Source of the DNA: Microbacterium album
Lineage (GTDB): Bacteria; Actinomycetota; Actinomycetes; Actinomycetales; Microbacteriaceae
DNA length: 64,000 nucleotides
Assembly: GCF_014643695.1 (NCBI RefSeq)
Contig: NZ_BMJY01000004.1
Location: forward strand, 150,947 to 214,946
Direction of reading: 5' to 3'
The notes below the pieces were generated by a model. It saw nothing but the letters and a program-made list of their open reading frames with translations, had not been told where the DNA came from and searched no databases. A program made the position numbers and the translations under genes. Within the stretch, counting starts at the first letter, position 1; each line of letters opens with the position of its first letter. Shown one piece after another: positions 19,854 to 28,708 of the stretch.

Positions 19854-20968
19854 CAGGCGACCGCGGCGATCGGCTCGCGCTGCGCGGCGCGCTCGCGCAG
19901 CAGGGGGATGAGCTCCTCGCCCCATTCCTGCACGTCGCGCAGCGGATCGTAGCCGCGGATCAGGAACCGGCGGATCCCGAGGTCGTAGTACTTCAGCAGC
20001 GACTCGACGACCTGCCCGGGCGTGCCGACGGGACCCGTGGAGTTGCCGGCGGCTCCGGTGAGCCGGTTGATCCCGAACCACAGCCGTTCGTCGTGGACGT
20101 CCTTCTGCAGGGCGTGCGCGTGCAGCAGGCGCCGTCCGACGGCGTCGTTGCGTTCGTCCTTCCCGACCCGCCACGTCCGGTTGTCGCCCAGTACGCCGCC
20201 GTCGACGCGCGCCTTCACGGCACGGTAGTGCTCGTCCGCCCGCTGCCAGGCCTCGTCCTCGGTGCGTCCGACGATCGGCCGCAGCGACACCGAGAACCCG
20301 ATGTCCCTGCCGAGCTCGGCGGCGCGGCGGCGGATGCGATCGACGTGCGCCTTCGTGGCCGCGAGCGGCTCCGCCCACAGCGCGTACACGTCGGCGTGGG
20401 CGGCGCCCGTCTCGACCGCGGCGTCGGACAGGCCCCCGAAGAAGTTCGGGATCCCGTGTTCCGTCGCGGGCTTGAGCGGACTGAACGCGTCCTTCACGCG
20501 GTAGAACTCGCCGTCGAAGTCGAAGGGCTCGTCGCTGGAGAGGGTGCGCCTGACCAGCTGGATGAACTCCGCCGTGCGGCGGTAACGCGCGTCCTTCGCG
20601 ACGAAGTCGCCGTCGCGGGCCTGGTCGGCGTCGCTTCCGCCCGTGATGTGGTGGATCGCGACACGGCCTCCGCCCGACAGGTGATCGAGGGTGGCGAGCC
20701 GGCGCGCGACCTGCGTCGGCGCCGCGAAGCCCGGGCGGTGCGCCACCAGGACGCCCGCTCGCTCGGTGCGCTGCAGCACGTGCTGCGCCACGGCGAACGC
20801 GTCCGGCGAGGCCGAGCTGTGCGCGACGAGGACGCGGTCGAAGCCCGCGGCGTCGTGGGCCCGGGCGAAGTCGGTGAGATAGCGCTCGTCCACGATGGGG
20901 CCGTCGGCGGAGCCGACGCTTTCGGAGCCGTAGCTCGTGGACACCATTCCGAGGATCTCGATGGTCAT
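19853..20968 (-). CDS. ssuD: LLM-class flavin-dependent monooxygenase, alkanesulfonate monooxygenase-like
   Basis: This 371-residue second luciferase-like monooxygenase of the operon is closer to SsuD: LVAHSSASPDAFAVAQHVLQRTERAGVLVAHRPGFAAPTQVARRLATLDHLSGGGRVAIHHITGGSDADQARDGDF. The segment GHITGG-like IHHITGGSD and the mid-chain KDARYRRTAEFIQLVRRTL are typical of sulfonate desulfonating enzymes that need FMNH2. ATG 20968 chosen; the frame upstream is a proline-rich run with no family match. Its flavin reductase partner is not in the operon. Confidence 0.88.
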   Translation of the reverse strand: MTIEILGMVSTSYGSESVGSADGPIVDERYLTDFARAHDAAGFDRVLVAHSSASPDAFAVAQHVLQRTERAGVLVAHRPGFAAPTQVARRLATLDHLSGGGRVAIHHITGGSDADQARDGDFVAKDARYRRTAEFIQLVRRTLSSDEPFDFDGEFYRVKDAFSPLKPATEHGIPNFFGGLSDAAVETGAAHADVYALWAEPLAATKAHVDRIRRRAAELGRDIGFSVSLRPIVGRTEDEAWQRADEHYRAVKARVDGGVLGDNRTWRVGKDERNDAVGRRLLHAHALQKDVHDERLWFGINRLTGAAGNSTGPVGTPGQVVESLLKYYDLGIRRFLIRGYDPLRDVQEWGEELIPLLRERAAQREPIAAVA

Positions 20969-21068
20969 CTGGATTGTCCGTTCTGGATGTGGGCGAAGGG
21001 GGTCGGGGAGGCGTGGCGGCGCATTCGCCGCAGCGCCAGGTCCGGCGGCGTCCGCCGGCGGGCGCCGC

Positions 21069-21908
21069 TCATCGAGCGGCCTCCAGTTCACGCACGGCGG
21101 CGCGCAGGGCCCTGCGCTCGGTCGGCGTCGCGCCTGCGCCGTCGATCGTCGGCACCGAGGCCATCAGCAGGCGCGTGTACGGGTGCGCGGGTTCCGTCAG
21201 CACGCGGCGCGTGATGTCGTCCTCCACGATCCGTCCGCGATACAGGACGGCCACGCGGTGGGCGAGTCCCGCGAGCGTCCCCAGATCATGTGTGATCAGC
21301 AGGATGGACAGCCCCCGCTCAGCGCACAGCCGTTCCAGCAGCTCGAGGATGCGCACACGGCTCGAGGCGTCGAGGGCGCTGACCGGCTCGTCGCAGATGA
21401 GCAGCCGGGGTGAGGGCGCGAGTGCTCGCGCGAACGCGACGCGCTGCCGCTGTCCGCCCGAGAGCTGTCCCGGATACCGGTCCGCGAGCGACGGCACGAG
21501 CCCGACGAGGTCGAGCGCCTCGGCGACGGCCGCACGCACCGCGGACCGCGGCTCGCGGCGCACCTCGAGCCCTTCCGCGACCGACTCGAAGACCGTGCGG
21601 TCGGGATCGAGGCTGCGCAGCGGGTCCTGGAACACGTACTGCACAGTGCCCCCACGACGGAACTCTCGCCGGGCGCGACCCCGAAGCCCGGTCGTGTCGG
21701 TGCCGTCCACGACGATCTTGCCGGCGTCGACCGGATCGAGACCGAGGATCGTGCGCGCCAGGGTGGTCTTGCCCGACCCCGTCTCGCCGATCAGCCCGAC
21801 GATCTGTGCGGGGGCGACCTCCAGGTCGACCGCGTGCAGCACGCGCCTGCGACGCGGCGCACGGCCCAGGGAGACGTCGACGCCGTGGACGTCCAGCAAC
21901 GCGCTCAT
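21069..21908 (-). CDS. Peptide/nickel-type ABC importer ATPase (DppF/GsiA-like)
   Basis: This 279-residue ATPase has Walker A GETGSGKTT, Q-loop region YVFQDPLRSLDPDRTV, signature LSGGQRQRVAFARAL, Walker B LLICDEPVSALD and switch His ITHDL. The PLRSLDPDRTV and C-terminal RIVEDDITRRVLTEPAHPYTRLLMASVP stretches are characteristic of the oligopeptide/dipeptide importer F subunit. It is coupled to the D-type ATPase by a 4-base overlap. A 100-base gap separates it from the downstream monooxygenase gene, the largest gap within the operon. Confidence 0.92.
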   Translation of the reverse strand: MSALLDVHGVDVSLGRAPRRRRVLHAVDLEVAPAQIVGLIGETGSGKTTLARTILGLDPVDAGKIVVDGTDTTGLRGRARREFRRGGTVQYVFQDPLRSLDPDRTVFESVAEGLEVRREPRSAVRAAVAEALDLVGLVPSLADRYPGQLSGGQRQRVAFARALAPSPRLLICDEPVSALDASSRVRILELLERLCAERGLSILLITHDLGTLAGLAHRVAVLYRGRIVEDDITRRVLTEPAHPYTRLLMASVPTIDGAGATPTERRALRAAVRELEAAR

Positions 21909-22804
21909 GCCCCCGCCTCGCTTCCGTCACCCGGCGGGCGCGTCCCGTACAGTCGATCGATCCCGTACCGGGCATGGGCGTCGAGGAGCGACCGGGTGTA
22001 CGCGTGCTCGGGTCTCCCCAGCACCCGGCGCGTGGGCTCCTCCTCGACCACCCTGCCGTCGCGCATGACGTACACGTGGTCGGAGACCTGCGAGACGACC
22101 GCGAGATCGTGCGAGACGAGGATCACGGTCAGGCCGGTGGACGCGCGCAGCTCGGCGAGGAGGTCGAGCACCTCCGCCTGCACGGTCACGTCGAGTGCGG
22201 TCGTCGCCTCGTCGGCGATCAGGACCTCGGGCTCGGCGGCGAGCGCGATCGCGAGCAGAACGCGCTGCAGCATCCCTCCGGACAGCTCGAACGGGTACTG
22301 CGCGGCCACGCGCTCCGGATCCACGAGCCCGAGGCGCGCGAGGGCCGCCACGCTCGCGACGCGCGCATCGCGACGCGACAGCCCGAGGCGCACGCGGTGC
22401 ACCTCGTCGAGCTGCCGGCCGACGCGGATCGACGGGTTCAGGTACGAGGCGGGGTCCTGGAACACGGCCGAGATGCGGGCGCCGCGCACCTCACGCCACT
22501 GCCGCTCGCTCAGCGCTGCGAGGTCGATGCCCGCGAAGGTCAGCTCGCCCGCCGTGCGGGCCGCGCCGTGCGGAAGGATGCCCAGCAGCGAGCGGCAGGC
22601 GAGCGTCTTGCCGCTGCCGGACTCCCCCACGATGCCGATCGTCTCTCCGCGATGGGCCTCGAAGCCGACGCCGCGCACCACCTCTCGGCGACCTCCATCG
22701 ACCGCGACGCGCAGGCCCGCCACCCGCACCAGCGGGGCGTCGCCCCGCTCGCGAGGCGTCGGCTGCAGCCGGACTGCGGGCCGGTCAACCACGGTGCTGG
22801 ACAT
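21905..22804 (-). CDS. Peptide/nickel-type ABC importer ATPase (DppD-like)
   Basis: This 299-residue ATPase has Walker A GESGSGKTL, Q-loop VFQDPASYLNPSIRVGRQL, signature ELSGGMLQRVLLAIAL, Walker B VLIADEATTALD and switch His VSHDL. The GGMLQR signature variant is typical of the D subunit. Start ATG 22804 lies inside the last codons of the upstream permease gene (20-base overlap), so translation is coupled. It forms a heterodimer with the downstream F-type ATPase on the membrane. Confidence 0.92.
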   Translation of the reverse strand: MSSTVVDRPAVRLQPTPRERGDAPLVRVAGLRVAVDGGRREVVRGVGFEAHRGETIGIVGESGSGKTLACRSLLGILPHGAARTAGELTFAGIDLAALSERQWREVRGARISAVFQDPASYLNPSIRVGRQLDEVHRVRLGLSRRDARVASVAALARLGLVDPERVAAQYPFELSGGMLQRVLLAIALAAEPEVLIADEATTALDVTVQAEVLDLLAELRASTGLTVILVSHDLAVVSQVSDHVYVMRDGRVVEEEPTRRVLGRPEHAYTRSLLDAHARYGIDRLYGTRPPGDGSEAGA

Positions 22805-23750
22805 CGACGACCTCCTTCTCGGGGCGCGAGGACGCGCCGGAATGCGGGGCACCGGGCGTCTCGGCGCTGCGGCGATACCGGAACACCGCGAACCGATCGT
22901 CCGCGCCCGCCGCGGCGATGCGCGCACGCCCACGATCGCCGCTCGTGTCGCGGATCGCGTCCGCGAGCCAGTTGAGCGCGCCGACCGTCGCCATGATGAG
23001 CAGCGACGGGATGAGCGGCCCGTACGGCCGCTGGTAGAGATAGCCCAGGTCGCTCGCCAGCATCCCGCCCCACGTGGGCTCGGGGGGCTGGACGCCGATC
23101 CCGAGGAACGTCAGGCTCGCGACGATCAGCAACGCGCCGCCGATCGCGTTCGCCGTGGCGACCACGATCACGGGCACGATCTTGCCCCAGATGTGCACGC
23201 GGATGGTCCGCAGCGTCGTCGAGCCGAACAGTTCCGCCGCCGTCGCGTACTGCGTGTTGGTGAAGTTCAGCGATGCCGAGCGGGTGATGCGATAGAAACC
23301 GGGGGCGAGCAGGATCCCCACCGCCAGCATGGCCTGATGGAGGCCGTTGCCCAGCAGCGCGGCCACCGCGATCGCGAAGATCATGAACGGCAGCGCGAGC
23401 AGCCCGTCCATGAGTCGCAGGGTGAGCCACTCGTATGCGCGACCGAAGTACACGGACGTGATGCCGGGGAGCACGCCGAGCAGCAGTCCGATGCCGACCG
23501 CCTCGACCGCCGTGAGGATCGACAGCGTGGACCCCGCGAGGATGCGGCTGAGCACGTCGCGGCCGACGTAGTCGGTGCCGAGCCAGTGCGCCGCCGACGG
23601 GCCCTGCAGCACCGCGGTCGCGTCCTGCTGGTTCGGGGGATAGGGCGCGAGCACCGGCCCGAACAGCGCGAGCACGGCGACGACCAGCAGCACGACAGCG
23701 GCGGCCGTGCCCGCGGGTGTGCGCAGCGCGGAGAGCAGACCCCGGTTCAC
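22785..23750 (-). CDS. Peptide/nickel-type ABC permease (DppC-like)
   Basis: This 321-residue membrane protein has a long N-terminal segment, GTDYVGRDVLSRILAGSTLSI (the hallmark of the C subunit), and six transmembrane helices. The cytoplasmic EAA loop (TLRTIRVHIWGKIVPVIVV) contacts the ATPases. A hydrophilic C-terminal tail of about 45 residues overlaps the next gene and may be partly non-conserved. Start is GTG 23750, forming a GTGA overlap with the stop of the B subunit. Confidence 0.9.
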   Translation of the reverse strand: MNRGLLSALRTPAGTAAAVVLLVVAVLALFGPVLAPYPPNQQDATAVLQGPSAAHWLGTDYVGRDVLSRILAGSTLSILTAVEAVGIGLLLGVLPGITSVYFGRAYEWLTLRLMDGLLALPFMIFAIAVAALLGNGLHQAMLAVGILLAPGFYRITRSASLNFTNTQYATAAELFGSTTLRTIRVHIWGKIVPVIVVATANAIGGALLIVASLTFLGIGVQPPEPTWGGMLASDLGYLYQRPYGPLIPSLLIMATVGALNWLADAIRDTSGDRGRARIAAAGADDRFAVFRYRRSAETPGAPHSGASSRPEKEVVDVQHRG

Positions 23751-24781
23751 GATTCCCTCCGCGCGGCGGGCCGCAGCACGACGAGCAAGACATTGACGAT
23801 CGCCGACGACGCCACCACGAGCAGGATCGACACGAACAGGGCGCCCTGGACGACCGGGATGTCCCCCTGCAGGGCCGCCTGCTTGGTCAGCAGACCGAGC
23901 CCCGGCATCGCGAACACCGTCTCGGTCACCACGGCACCGCCGATCAGCCGCGGCAGGTGCATCCCGAGCAGCGCGACGGCGGGCCCCGAGCCGTTGCGCA
24001 GCGCGTGGACCAGCACGACCCGGCGGCGGCTGAAGCCTCGCACCGTGGCGCCGACGACGTAGTTCTCCTGCAGGGCGCCCACGAGACCCGTGCGCAGCTG
24101 CCGCGCGATGTCGGACGCCGCGTCCAGGCTGAGGGCGAGTGCGGGCAGCGTGATCGACCCGATCCACAGGCCGACGTCCTGCTGCGGCGGCACGTACCCT
24201 CCGGACGGGAACACCGGCACCAGCACCGAGAGGAAGACCACCAGGGCGACGGCCGCGACGAAGCCCGGGATCGTCGACAGCGCCGATGCGAGCAGCGTGA
24301 CGCCCCGGTCGATCCACCCGCCCTCGTTCAGCGCGGCGACGATCCCGAGCGCGACGCCCGCGACCGTGCCGAGCAGAAGCGCGTAGATGGCTATCGAGAA
24401 GCTCACCGGCAGGCGGGTCGCGATGCTGTCCGCCACGGGGATGCGCGTGAACCATGACTCTCCCAGGTCGCCCTGGAACGCGGCCGCGAGCCACTCCACG
24501 TAGCGGACGGCCACGGGCCGGTCGAGCCCGAAGTGCGCCCGCATCCGCTCGATGTCCTCGGGCCGAGCCTGATCCCCGAGCACGAGCGACGCGGGGTCCT
24601 GCCCGGTGACCGACCCCAGCAGGAACGTGATCAGCGTGGCGATCAGGAGCACCGGGAGCACGATCGCGAGGCTGCGCGCCAACGCGAGGGCGAGGCCGAC
24701 GGCGAACCGGCCGGCGCTCCGCGCGCGCAACCGGGCGGGACTCACCGCGTCCGGTGCGGGCGGGGCCGCGAGCAGTGTCAT
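23747..24781 (-). CDS. Peptide/nickel-type ABC permease (DppB-like)
   Basis: This 344-residue permease has an N-terminal helix at about residues 30-55 and a periplasmic loop with LGDQARPEDIERMRAHFGLDRPVAVRYVEWLAAAFQGDLGESW, diagnostic of the B subunit. Five further helices follow, along with the EAA loop ENYVVGATVRGFSRRRVVLVHALRN. It pairs with the C subunit to form the import channel. It follows the binding-protein gene by 51 bases. Confidence 0.92.
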   Translation of the reverse strand: MTLLAAPPAPDAVSPARLRARSAGRFAVGLALALARSLAIVLPVLLIATLITFLLGSVTGQDPASLVLGDQARPEDIERMRAHFGLDRPVAVRYVEWLAAAFQGDLGESWFTRIPVADSIATRLPVSFSIAIYALLLGTVAGVALGIVAALNEGGWIDRGVTLLASALSTIPGFVAAVALVVFLSVLVPVFPSGGYVPPQQDVGLWIGSITLPALALSLDAASDIARQLRTGLVGALQENYVVGATVRGFSRRRVVLVHALRNGSGPAVALLGMHLPRLIGGAVVTETVFAMPGLGLLTKQAALQGDIPVVQGALFVSILLVVASSAIVNVLLVVLRPAARRES

Positions 24782-24832
24782 GGCGTCGTCTCCGTCGTGG
24801 TCTCGTGCCGTCGTGATGTCTCGGGGCCGCGG

Positions 24833-26455
24833 CTACTGCCCGACCGTGACGTCCTCGAAGCGCCACGTGTCGACGTACCCGCGCAGGCCCTTGACCTCGT
24901 CGGTGTAGGCGAAGAAGCGCGTGACCGAGAACAGGAAGACGTTCGGCATCTGCGTGACGGCCGTTTCCGTGGCGTTCTGGATCGCCGCGGGGTAGTCGGG
25001 ATGATCCAGCGGCAGAGCGCGGGCGGCGTCCACGGCGGCGGGGAGATCGGCGGGGGTGTTCCTGCCGAGGTTCATCAGCCCCTCCTCGCCGAACAGCACC
25101 TCGAGCGCCTGCACCGGGGACTGTCGTGCGTTGAACTGGTCCACGACGAACGGGTACTTGCGGGTGATGTAGTTGACCTCGCCCGGTGTCTGCACCACCA
25201 GGCTCGTACGGATGCCGGCAGAGGTGAGCTGCTGCTGGATGAGCTCGGCGAGCGGATCCGACTCGGCCGAGATGGCGAGCTCGATGTCGACGCCGTCGGG
25301 GTAGCCCGCCTCGGTGAGCAGCTCCCGCGCCCGGTCGGGATCGTGCGGGTAGAGGTCGTCGAGCGCGTCGCTGTGAGCGACGTAGCCGTCGGGGAACGGC
25401 TGCCACAGGGGCTCGCCGTATCCGAAGTTCGCGACGTCGATCAGCTCCTGCCGGTCGATCGCATGGCTGATCGCCTGGGTCACGCGCGGGTCGTCGAACG
25501 GCTCGACCGTGTTGTTCACGTCGAGGACGCGCACGGGGAGCACCTCCTGCTTGAGCACCTCGAAGCCCGCGGCTTCGACGCTGTCGACCTGCGACGCGGG
25601 GATGCTGACGACGTTGTACTGTCCGCTCTGCAGCCCCGCGACGATGACGGACGGGTCGGGCGTCGGCTTCAGGACGAACTCGTCCACGCGGATGTGCTCG
25701 GCGTTCCAGTAGTCGGGGTTCTTGCGGAGGGTGGCGTGCGAGTCGGGCACATACTCCTCGAGGATGAACGGCCCGGCGCCGACGGGGCGGGTGGCGAGCG
25801 CGCCGGTGTCCTCGGCGATGGCTGCGGGGCTGACGATCTGGCCCGTCTTGCCCGACAGCAACAGGGGGATCTGGAAGTCCGGCTGGTCGAGCACGAGTCG
25901 CACGTCGGTCGGCGAGTCCACGACCACGTCCCGCACGACCGCGAGCTGAGCGGCGACCGTCGAGTCGGCGCCGTCTCGGCCGCGCAGCAGGCTCTGCCGC
26001 ACCGCTTCGGCGTCGAGGCGCGTGCCGTCGGAGAAAGTCAGACCCGGGCGGAGGTGGAACGTGACCTCGTCCCCGGCCTCGTTGTACTCCCAGCTCTCCG
26101 CGAGCCCGGGCGCGACGTCGCCATCCGCGGTCTGCTGCGTGATCGGCTCGTACACGAGCGCGAGCGCGTGCAGGTCGTTGCCGATCGCTGAAGTCACGGG
26201 GTCCCAGGTCGAGGGGAGCGCCCATCCCCACGTGATCGTGCCCGCGGACGCGGCGGCGGCGGAGCCCGCACCGGGCGCTCCTCCCGCGGCGCAGCCCGAA
26301 AGGGCCAGCGAGGCTCCGATCGCGAGCGCGGCCAGGCTGCGCACCGCGCGGCGGGTCGTCGTGCGGCGGGATACCGCGCGGAGGGGCGCCACGCGACCCC
26401 GCGCGGACGGGCGGGCGGCGGGAAGGCGGAACGCGGTGCGGTTCACGGACGTCAA
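24833..26455 (-). CDS. Extracellular solute-binding lipoprotein, family 5
   Basis: This 540-residue peptide/nickel-type binding protein opens the nine-gene operon. It has a twin-arginine-rich N-terminus, a hydrophobic stretch and lipobox LALSGC (Cys near residue 55). The mature chain starts with SAGTITWGWALPSTWDPVTSAIGNDLHALALVYEPI and contains the family signature GLAESWEYNEAGDEVTFHLRPGLTFSDGTRLDAEAV. In-frame Met codons allow a slightly shorter signal. Substrate-binding residues cannot be assigned; the neighbours suggest a sulfur-containing organic compound rather than a plain peptide. Confidence 0.92.
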   Translation of the reverse strand: MTSVNRTAFRLPAARPSARGRVAPLRAVSRRTTTRRAVRSLAALAIGASLALSGCAAGGAPGAGSAAAASAGTITWGWALPSTWDPVTSAIGNDLHALALVYEPITQQTADGDVAPGLAESWEYNEAGDEVTFHLRPGLTFSDGTRLDAEAVRQSLLRGRDGADSTVAAQLAVVRDVVVDSPTDVRLVLDQPDFQIPLLLSGKTGQIVSPAAIAEDTGALATRPVGAGPFILEEYVPDSHATLRKNPDYWNAEHIRVDEFVLKPTPDPSVIVAGLQSGQYNVVSIPASQVDSVEAAGFEVLKQEVLPVRVLDVNNTVEPFDDPRVTQAISHAIDRQELIDVANFGYGEPLWQPFPDGYVAHSDALDDLYPHDPDRARELLTEAGYPDGVDIELAISAESDPLAELIQQQLTSAGIRTSLVVQTPGEVNYITRKYPFVVDQFNARQSPVQALEVLFGEEGLMNLGRNTPADLPAAVDAARALPLDHPDYPAAIQNATETAVTQMPNVFLFSVTRFFAYTDEVKGLRGYVDTWRFEDVTVGQ

Positions 26456-26543
26456 CTCTCGATCGGCGGGCCAGGCCCGGGGATGCGGGGTGTTGAGTCA
26501 GGAAGCTATCGGCGCGAGCGCGCCGCGCCTACGTCCGTTTCAG

Positions 26544-26591
26544 TATGTTTCCGACACAAGTCGTAAGAATCGAACTTAACGACTGAACATA
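26544..26591. promoter_or_regulatory. AT-rich promoter/operator region of the organosulfur operon
   Basis: In a GC-rich genome this stretch is conspicuously AT-rich. It contains ACTGAACATA at 26582-26591 and a partner TATGTT at 26544-26549 in opposite orientation. ACTGAACA recurs exactly in front of the mocR gene (28004-28011). This points to a shared operator for the MocR-type regulator about 90-135 bases upstream of the binding-protein start. Confidence 0.6.
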
Positions 26592-26600
26592 ATGGCGCGG

Positions 26601-27938
26601 TCAGTCGAACCGGACCCGCAGGTCCCCGTCGACGGCGCGCGCGATGAGCTGCGCGAGCTCGTCCAGCAGGCCCGGGTCCTCGGGCAGCTGCGCGGTGGAC
26701 AGCCGCAGCAGCCCGACCGGCTGCGGCGAGACGAACGCCGTGGCGCCGACGTCCACGATGATCCCGCGCGTCGCGAGGGCGAGCGCGGTGGCGCGCTCGT
26801 CCGGCACCTCCACCCACGCGACCAGGCTCCCCGGGCCCGAACGAACCGTGAGGCCGGCATCGCGCAGCGCCGACACCGCGAGCGTGCGCCGCAGCGCGTA
26901 GCGCTCCTTGGCGGCTTCGACGGTGCGCAGCGCCGCCTCGTCCCGCAGCATCGCGGCGAGCGCGTGCTGGAGGATGCGGCTGTTGGAACCGACACCGCCG
27001 CTGCGTGCGGAGATCGCCCGGTCGACGAGGTGGCGCGCACCGCCGATCACGGACGTGCGCAGATCGAGCCCGAACGACTTGCAGAAGCTCAGCACCCGCA
27101 CCGTGCGATGCGGCAGGCGCGCCCCGACGGTGCGCACCGGGGCGGTCGAGAGCAGACCGAGCGAGTCGTCCTCGACGATCGCGGCGTCGGAACCCTCGAG
27201 CACATCTGCCAGCGCCTGCGCACGGGCCTCGCTGAGCACTGCCCGGGGCGAGAAGGGGCCGCCCGGCTGGTGCAGGAACGCAGCGGCGCCCGCCGCGAGA
27301 GCCGACTCGAGCGCGCCGGGCAGGGCGCCCTCATCGTCGACGGGGATCCCGATCACCTCGACGCCGAGCTCGGCGAGCGTCGCGAGGAATCCGGGCGGCG
27401 CCGGCTCGTCGATGGCGATCGGACGTCCCGGACGGATCACGGCGCGCGTGGCGAGCCACAGTCCCTCCGTCCCGCCTCCCGCACTCGTCCAGGCCTCCGC
27501 GGCGAACGGCCACAGCGGCGCGACCTGCTCCTGCAGGGCGCCGACCATGTGCTCGCGCCCCCACGCGTTGACGCCCGGCTGGCGCAGCGCGTGGAGCAGC
27601 GCCGGCTCGAGGGGCGGCTGCAGGCGGGTGTCCGGGCTGCACAGCAGGAGATCGACGCCGGCCCAGCCGGGGAATGCCGACCGCCGCTCGGCGCCGACGA
27701 TGCGCGTGCCACCGCGACGACGGGTCTCCACGAGCCCCTCCTGGCGCAGCGTCGCCCAGGCCTCCGCCACCGTTCCCACGCTGACCCCCACCGCGTCGGC
27801 GACCGACCGGATGGTGGGCAGCCGTGCACCGTGAAGCAGATCACCGGAGCGGATCAGTTCGGAGATCTCCGCGGCCAACCCCGTGGCCGTACGGGCGGTG
27901 AGCCGGTCGACGAGCTCGACGGACGACGAGTCGGTCAC
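26601..27938 (-). CDS. MocR-type GntR/aminotransferase-like transcriptional regulator
   Basis: This 445-residue fusion has an N-terminal GntR winged helix (ISELIRSGDLLHGARLPTIRSVADAVGVSVGTVAEAWATLRQEGLVETRRRGGT) and a fold-type I aminotransferase-like domain. The PLP-binding lysine is kept in VLSFCKSFGLDLRTSVIGG, and the Asp/Tyr-like pocket lies around IVEDDSLG. MocR proteins sense PLP adducts of amino compounds and usually control neighbouring genes. It is transcribed in the same direction as the downstream transporter operon, which starts 146 bases after its stop and carries the same TGAACA half-site. Confidence 0.9.
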   Translation of the reverse strand: MTDSSSVELVDRLTARTATGLAAEISELIRSGDLLHGARLPTIRSVADAVGVSVGTVAEAWATLRQEGLVETRRRGGTRIVGAERRSAFPGWAGVDLLLCSPDTRLQPPLEPALLHALRQPGVNAWGREHMVGALQEQVAPLWPFAAEAWTSAGGGTEGLWLATRAVIRPGRPIAIDEPAPPGFLATLAELGVEVIGIPVDDEGALPGALESALAAGAAAFLHQPGGPFSPRAVLSEARAQALADVLEGSDAAIVEDDSLGLLSTAPVRTVGARLPHRTVRVLSFCKSFGLDLRTSVIGGARHLVDRAISARSGGVGSNSRILQHALAAMLRDEAALRTVEAAKERYALRRTLAVSALRDAGLTVRSGPGSLVAWVEVPDERATALALATRGIIVDVGATAFVSPQPVGLLRLSTAQLPEDPGLLDELAQLIARAVDGDLRVRFD

Positions 27939-28248
27939 GGCACCTCCCGCGGACGCGCGGATCCCGGACCCGCGACGGATATGTTCACCAGGAGCCTACC
28001 GACACTGAACACACCGGCTCCTCGTCGCCGCGGGTCACCGGGCGCGGGAAGCGGCGACCGGCCGGACTCGGCTCCGTTCCCACGCGAATGCCAGCGCGCG
28101 GTCGGGCGGCTCACTGTTCCGTCTCGCACGATGGAGACCGAACCGGTCGTCCCGCTGAGCGGGCGGGCCGGGGGTGAGCAGGGAATACCTCCCGCGGGGA
28201 TGCGTTGTCCCCAGTGTCCGGCCTCGACCGGGGCCGAGGAAAGGCATC
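27939..28248. promoter_or_regulatory. Intergenic region with MocR operator TATGTTCA...TGAACA
   Basis: This is 310 bases without a gene between divergent mocR and the hexapeptide-repeat gene. TATGTTCA at 27980-27987 and ACTGAACA at 28004-28011 form an inverted pair (TGTTCA/TGAACA, 18-base gap) 42-74 bases before the mocR start. It is the likely autoregulatory site and matches the operon promoter site. I see no RNA gene or coding potential in 28020-28240 beyond the GAGGAAAGG ribosome-binding site of the next gene. Confidence 0.6.
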
Positions 28249-28659
28249 GTGGGCAAGAACTACGTCGACATCGAGAACGATCACGGCGAGACGCTGCGCT
28301 ATCGGAAGCACGTCAACGGCCGGGGCCTCGTCGCGCACGGCGCGAAGGTGCACCCGGACGCGCGCGTGGAGGCCGGCGCGTACATCGAGCCCGGCGTCCA
28401 GGTGGCCGCCGGTGCGGTGATCGCGCGAGGCGCCTGGGTCGAGCCCGAGGCGCTGATCGGTCCGCACGCGTACATCGACGCGGGCGCGCACATCGGCCCG
28501 AAGGCGGCCATCGGCGCCAAGGCGCACATCGGCGTCCGCACGCGCGTCGGCGCGGGCGCGCGCGTCGCGAAGGGCGCGCGCATCGGCGACGACGAGACCA
28601 TTCCGGCCGGCGGGAGCGTCGCAACCGACCGCCGCGGCGGCCTGCACCTGGCGGCCTGA
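28249..28659 (+). CDS. Small left-handed beta-helix (hexapeptide repeat) protein
   Basis: This 136-residue protein is made mostly of imperfect hexapeptide repeats of the [LIV]-G/A-x4 kind (AHGAKVHPDARVEAGAYIEPGVQVAAGAVIARGAWVEPEALIGPHAYIDAGAHIG...). They form about nine turns of a left-handed beta-helix as in LpxA/gamma-carbonic anhydrase-like acyltransferases. It lacks the usual His cluster for metal and any catalytic insert, so enzymatic activity is unproven. GTG 28249 sits 4 bases after GAGGAAAGG. No partner gene suggests a substrate. Confidence 0.8.
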   Translation: MGKNYVDIENDHGETLRYRKHVNGRGLVAHGAKVHPDARVEAGAYIEPGVQVAAGAVIARGAWVEPEALIGPHAYIDAGAHIGPKAAIGAKAHIGVRTRVGAGARVAKGARIGDDETIPAGGSVATDRRGGLHLAA

Positions 28660-28708
28660 GCCGCCGGCGGCCGTGACGCGCCCACGCGCCCTGCCGTAGC
28701 CTGACGGG

